From assembly GCA_041908065.1 (NCBI GenBank), contig JAYRGC010000039.1, positions 7,183 to 71,182 of the forward strand: 64,000 bases of DNA, read 5' to 3'. Shown here in pieces: positions 61,425-64,000 of the stretch (the stretch's first letter is position 1; each line of letters starts with the position of its first letter). This DNA is from JAYRGC01 sp041908065. Lineage in GTDB: Bacteria > Pseudomonadota > Alphaproteobacteria > UBA9219. The notes below the pieces were generated by a model. That model ran no database searches, was not told where the DNA came from, and saw only the letters and a list, made by a program, of their open reading frames with translations. The translations under genes and the position numbers were made by a program.

Positions 61425-61452
61425 AGCCTGTTCAGAATCTCGTTATGCTGTG
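61424..61452 (+). repeat. R4 short dispersed repeat (copy 2)
   Basis: GAGCCTGTTCAGAATCTCGT followed by TATGCTGTG, starting at the last base of the ABC exporter stop codon. It matches the copy at 58456 over about 29 bases with a few changes and in the same orientation. Confidence 0.55.
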
Positions 61453-61508
61453 GCAGTATGGCCTAGAGATTCGATTTTCCATCGAAACTAAAAATTGAAA
61501 GGGCGAAC

Positions 61509-62498
61509 ATGTCGAACTTGCTTACCCCCAATCCTGTCTACAAGCCGTTCCGTTATCCTTGGGCTTACGAGGCTTGGCAGCAGCAGCAGCGCATCCACTG
61601 GTTGCCCGAGGAAGTCCCGATGGCCGACGACATCAAGGACTGGCGGCACAAGCTGACGCCAAACGAACGCAACCTGCTGACCCAAATTTTCCGCTTTTTC
61701 ACCCAAGCCGACGTCGAGGTGAACAACTGCTATATGAAGCAGTATTCCCGCGTGTTCCAGCCGACCGAAATCCAGATGATGCTGGCGGCGTTCTCCAACA
61801 TGGAAACCGTTCACATCGCGGCCTATTCGCATCTTTTAGACACCATCGGAATGCCCGAGGTCGAGTACTCGGCCTTCCTGCGTTACAAGGAAATGAAGGA
61901 CAAATACGACTATATGCAGGGGTTCTCCTGCACCAATCCGGTGGAAATAGCCCGCACTTTATCGGTTTTCGGCGCGTTCACCGAAGGGCTGCAGCTGTTC
62001 GCTTCTTTCGCCATGCTGATGAACTTTCCGCGCTTCAATAAAATGAAGGGCATGGGGCAGATCGTGACTTGGTCTGTGCGCGACGAGACGCTGCATACTT
62101 TGTCGATAATCCGCCTTTTCCGCACGTTTATCGAGGAAAACCCCTCCGTTTGGACCGAACAGTTCCAAAAGGAACTGTATCAGGCCTGCGACACCATTCT
62201 GGATCACGAGGACGCGTTCATAGATCTGGCCTTCGAAATGGGAGAGGTCGAGGGGCTGACCGCCTCCGACGTTAAAGCATATATTCGTTACATAGCCGAC
62301 AGAAGACTTACGCAACTTGGGTTGAATGCGGTTTACAATGTGTCGCGCAATCCTTTGCCGTGGATGGACGAAATGCTGAACGGGGTGGAGCACGCCAATT
62401 TCTTCGAAGCCCGCGCCACCGAATACAGTCGCGCCGCCACTACCGGAACATGGGAAGAAGCCTTCGCTGCGGAAACTTGGAAGGAAAACGCTGCTTAA
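61509..62498 (+). CDS. nrdB: ribonucleoside-diphosphate reductase subunit beta (class Ia)
   Basis: 329 residues. It provides the diiron-tyrosyl radical for ribonucleotide reduction to dNTPs. Metal and radical residues appear as NMETVHIAAYSHLLDTIG (Glu, His three residues on, Tyr four further, matching E115-H118-Y122 of E. coli), QADVEVNNCY, and SVRDETLHTLSIIRLF near residue 195. The length is shorter than E. coli NrdB (376) but usual for this subgroup. The large subunit gene nrdA is not adjacent. Confidence 0.95.
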   Translation: MSNLLTPNPVYKPFRYPWAYEAWQQQQRIHWLPEEVPMADDIKDWRHKLTPNERNLLTQIFRFFTQADVEVNNCYMKQYSRVFQPTEIQMMLAAFSNMETVHIAAYSHLLDTIGMPEVEYSAFLRYKEMKDKYDYMQGFSCTNPVEIARTLSVFGAFTEGLQLFASFAMLMNFPRFNKMKGMGQIVTWSVRDETLHTLSIIRLFRTFIEENPSVWTEQFQKELYQACDTILDHEDAFIDLAFEMGEVEGLTASDVKAYIRYIADRRLTQLGLNAVYNVSRNPLPWMDEMLNGVEHANFFEARATEYSRAATTGTWEEAFAAETWKENAA

Positions 62499-62629
62499 AG
62501 TTCTGTCCACAGTGGAGGTTAGTAACTATTTTTCAATACATCGCCACTACTATTCTCGTCGTTTGGGATGTCCTGTTGATTCGTATAACCCTGCTTTGAA
62601 CCAGCTTTGCAACCGCTCGGGAGCGCGCC

Positions 62630-63016
62630 ATGTCAGTCGATATGAATATGAACATCCTCATCGTGGATGACTATAAGACGATGCTTCGAATTGTTGAAAA
62701 TCTGCTCAAGCAGCTGGGCTTCAAGAATATACAGCAAGCCACAGACGGAGCCATGGCCTTGAAGATGTTGCGCGAAGGCAGTTTCAGTTTGGTCATATCC
62801 GATTGGAATATGGAACCTATGACCGGCTTACAGCTGTTGAAGGAGGTTCGCGCCGACAACAAGCTGAAAGGGATGTCGTTCATCATGGTTACGGCGGAAA
62901 GCAAGGTCGAAAACGTCGCCGCCGCCAAGGAGGCTGGGGTCAACAATTACATAGTCAAGCCGTTCAACGCCGAGACGCTAAAGCAAAAGCTGACGAGCGT
63001 GATCGGCCAGTTCTGA
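62630..63016 (+). CDS. cheY: chemotaxis response regulator CheY
   Basis: 128-residue single receiver domain. The acidic pair Asp13-Asp14 (ILIVDDY), phosphoacceptor Asp58 (VISDWN), Thr88 and Lys110 (YIVKPF) are all present. Phospho-CheY binds the flagellar motor switch. It is followed after a short gap by cheZ, the usual pair in organisms using CheZ for signal removal. Motor and receptor genes are not in the window. Confidence 0.95.
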   Translation: MSVDMNMNILIVDDYKTMLRIVENLLKQLGFKNIQQATDGAMALKMLREGSFSLVISDWNMEPMTGLQLLKEVRADNKLKGMSFIMVTAESKVENVAAAKEAGVNNYIVKPFNAETLKQKLTSVIGQF

Positions 63017-63044
63017 TTCTTGTTTTTTGATGGCGGAGGGTAAG

Positions 63045-63707
63045 ATGTTGGAATCCGGACGTTTGGCGGAGATTGAGACCGGCTTGCAGAAAAAGATTCG
63101 CGCCGCGCACGAAGCGGCCAATACCCCACTATCGCCGGATGACATATCGTCGATAGTCCGGCAGGTCATGGAAACCCTTTCCGGTGATGTCACCGCTTCG
63201 GATCTGAAATTCTATGCCGAGCTTGAGGATCTGGCAGGATACATACGTCGCGCCAAGCAGGAAATCGCGGCTATTAAGCCCAAGGACATAAGCGACAGCC
63301 ATATTCCCAAAGCTACCGATGAACTGGACGCCGTGGTCGGGGCGACCGAGGAAGCCACCAACAAAATAATGGACGTGTGCGACCAAATCTCGGCCATCGC
63401 CGGAAACTGTTCGCCGGAAATCAGCGAGCAGCTTGTGGGATGCACCACGCGCATTTTCGAAGCCTGTAATTTCCAAGACATAACCGGACAGCGCATAACC
63501 AAGGTCGTTCAGACGTTGAAGCATATTGACGGCAAGGTGGAAGCCCTTATGAATGCCTTGGGCGGAGAGATAAACCACGGCGAGGGCGAAAGCACCGGAG
63601 GAAGTTCGTCTGCTCCGGTCGATCCCGACAAGGCTCTTCTGAACGGGCCGCAGTTGCCGCAAAACGCCATAGATCAGGATACGGTGGACAAGTTGTTCGG
63701 AAGCTAG
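63045..63707 (+). CDS. cheZ: protein phosphatase CheZ
   Basis: 220 residues, mostly helical, forming a long four-helix bundle dimer that dephosphorylates CheY. The active-site block is NFQDITGQRITKVVQ, with the conserved Asp and the Gln that positions water. The C-terminal tail ends with VDKLFGS, similar to the CheY-docking peptide. ATG 63045 has GGAGGG four bases upstream; earlier in-frame starts at 63027/63030 overlap that site. Confidence 0.92.
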   Translation: MLESGRLAEIETGLQKKIRAAHEAANTPLSPDDISSIVRQVMETLSGDVTASDLKFYAELEDLAGYIRRAKQEIAAIKPKDISDSHIPKATDELDAVVGATEEATNKIMDVCDQISAIAGNCSPEISEQLVGCTTRIFEACNFQDITGQRITKVVQTLKHIDGKVEALMNALGGEINHGEGESTGGSSSAPVDPDKALLNGPQLPQNAIDQDTVDKLFGS

Positions 63708-63720
63708 CGTATCGTTTCCT

Positions 63721-63780
63721 GAGTCCCGTGTTCCCTGAGCTGCCTCCTAGAGCCTGTCGAACGGCTGTCGAAGGGAACTT
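63721..63780. repeat. R2 repeat, rearranged double copy
   Basis: GTGTTCCCTGAGCTGCC then GAGCCTGTCGAACGGCTGTC then GAAGGGAACTTA: an R2 palindrome whose centre is duplicated and shifted. The same scrambled form is seen at 35215-35240. No gene is seen in 63708-64000 beyond repeats. Confidence 0.75.
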
Positions 63781-63924
63781 ATGCCGCGCATTGCAGAACG
63801 ATCACGGCACTATAGCGTTTTACCCGCCAAAGACTTTCGGCTCTTTCTGAAGACGGGCGGGTAATTTTGTAGCCGCCTGCATCGGCAAGCAAGGCCGTCA
63901 ATTGCGAGGTATACGGCCAAAGGC

Positions 63925-64000
63925 CGTCATTGCGAGCCGCCCCTTGGCGGCGAAGCAATCCAGTGCCGTTGCACAACAAGGCTGGATTGCTTCGCCGCCA
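63925..64000. repeat. R1 modular palindromic repeat (copy 9, cut by window edge)
   Basis: CGTCATTGCGAGCCGCCCCT at left, GAAGCAATCCAG in the middle, and the start of the right arm CTGGATTGCTTCGCCGCC to the last base of the window. The flank CGGCCAAAGGCCG is directly upstream. Confidence 0.9.

Noticed and set aside
63779..63979. 66-codon minus-strand frame near the right edge
   Set aside because: It consists largely of R1 and R2 repeat sequence and has no start signal.
9873..64000. CRISPR array
   Set aside because: The many similar repeats are dispersed palindromes kilobases apart with no regular spacers and no cas genes.

Overview
The window looks like a stretch of an alphaproteobacterial chromosome with fairly high GC, probably in or near the Rhodospirillales. 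The evidence is a Complex I gene run ending nuoN-birA-coaX, the hopanoid radical-SAM gene hpnH, RNase J, a small class-Ia NrdB, CheY with CheZ, and compact gram-negative envelope operons (psd-pssA-kdsA, PBP1A, PlsC, an MsbA-like exporter, PagL-like and PBP genes). Genus cannot be settled from this sequence. There are two tRNA genes, and no rRNA, CRISPR array, transposase or phage gene was seen. Almost every large gene is intact.

Layout. 0-3.5 kb: an Hsp70-like protein with an unusual long C-terminus plus an unrecognised partner gene, then tRNA-Arg(UCU). 3.6-7.3 kb: lysS, a DHH-type phosphoesterase, a methyltransferase and a tiny lysine-rich peptide gene, all on the minus strand. 7.6-19.5 kb: tRNA(CAU), a TetR/COQ9-like gene, coaX, birA and the distal half of Complex I (nuoH, I, J, K, L, M, N, minus strand). 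The nuo run is broken twice: by a periplasmic binding-protein gene between nuoH and nuoI, and by an oppositely oriented BASS-type transporter gene between nuoM and nuoN. nuoA-G are not in the window. 19.7-31.5 kb: enoyl-CoA hydratase, rpsB-tsf, several small lipoproteins, a glycosyltransferase, ispH, hpnH, a methyltransferase with ssb, a DegP-type protease and gpsA. 31.5-38.6 kb: a PagL-like deacylase, pdxH, a type IV pilin, nth, a DotL/IcmO/TraD-like coupling protein and a hexapeptide acetyltransferase, embedded in the densest repeat region. 38.8-50.7 kb: an NAD-binding epimerase-like gene, ispG, mreB, yceD-plsC, a CPC-type copper P-type ATPase, RNase J and alaS. 51-61.4 kb: a secreted protein, the psd-pssA-kdsA operon with a short unknown gene, a glycosyltransferase-PBP1A pair, a patatin phospholipase and an MsbA-like ABC exporter. 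61.5-63.7 kb: nrdB, cheY and cheZ.

The most striking non-genic feature is the load of dispersed palindromes. One family (here R1, about 95-125 bp, nine copies) has two long complementary arms ending in the GTCATTGCGAG and CAATCCAG modules. Each arm itself carries a small inner hairpin whose sequence is swapped between copies while staying self-complementary. A second family (R2, built on TTCGACAGGCTCAG) occurs in many places and has entered the nuoL reading frame as an in-frame inverted pair. A third (R3, built on CCTCTCCCTCTGGGAGAGG) combines with R2 and an unrelated hairpin into composite islands near 33 and 35 kb. These elements fill most of the longer intergenic gaps.

Functionally the genes are mostly housekeeping: respiration, translation, isoprenoid and hopanoid supply (ispH, ispG, hpnH), phospholipid and LPS synthesis (gpsA, plsC, pssA, psd, kdsA, MsbA-like), wall growth (mreB, PBP1A) and chemotaxis signalling. 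The candidates for something less described are the Hsp70/partner pair at the left edge, the modular R1 palindromes, the interrupted nuo operon, and the coupling protein with a nearby pilin.
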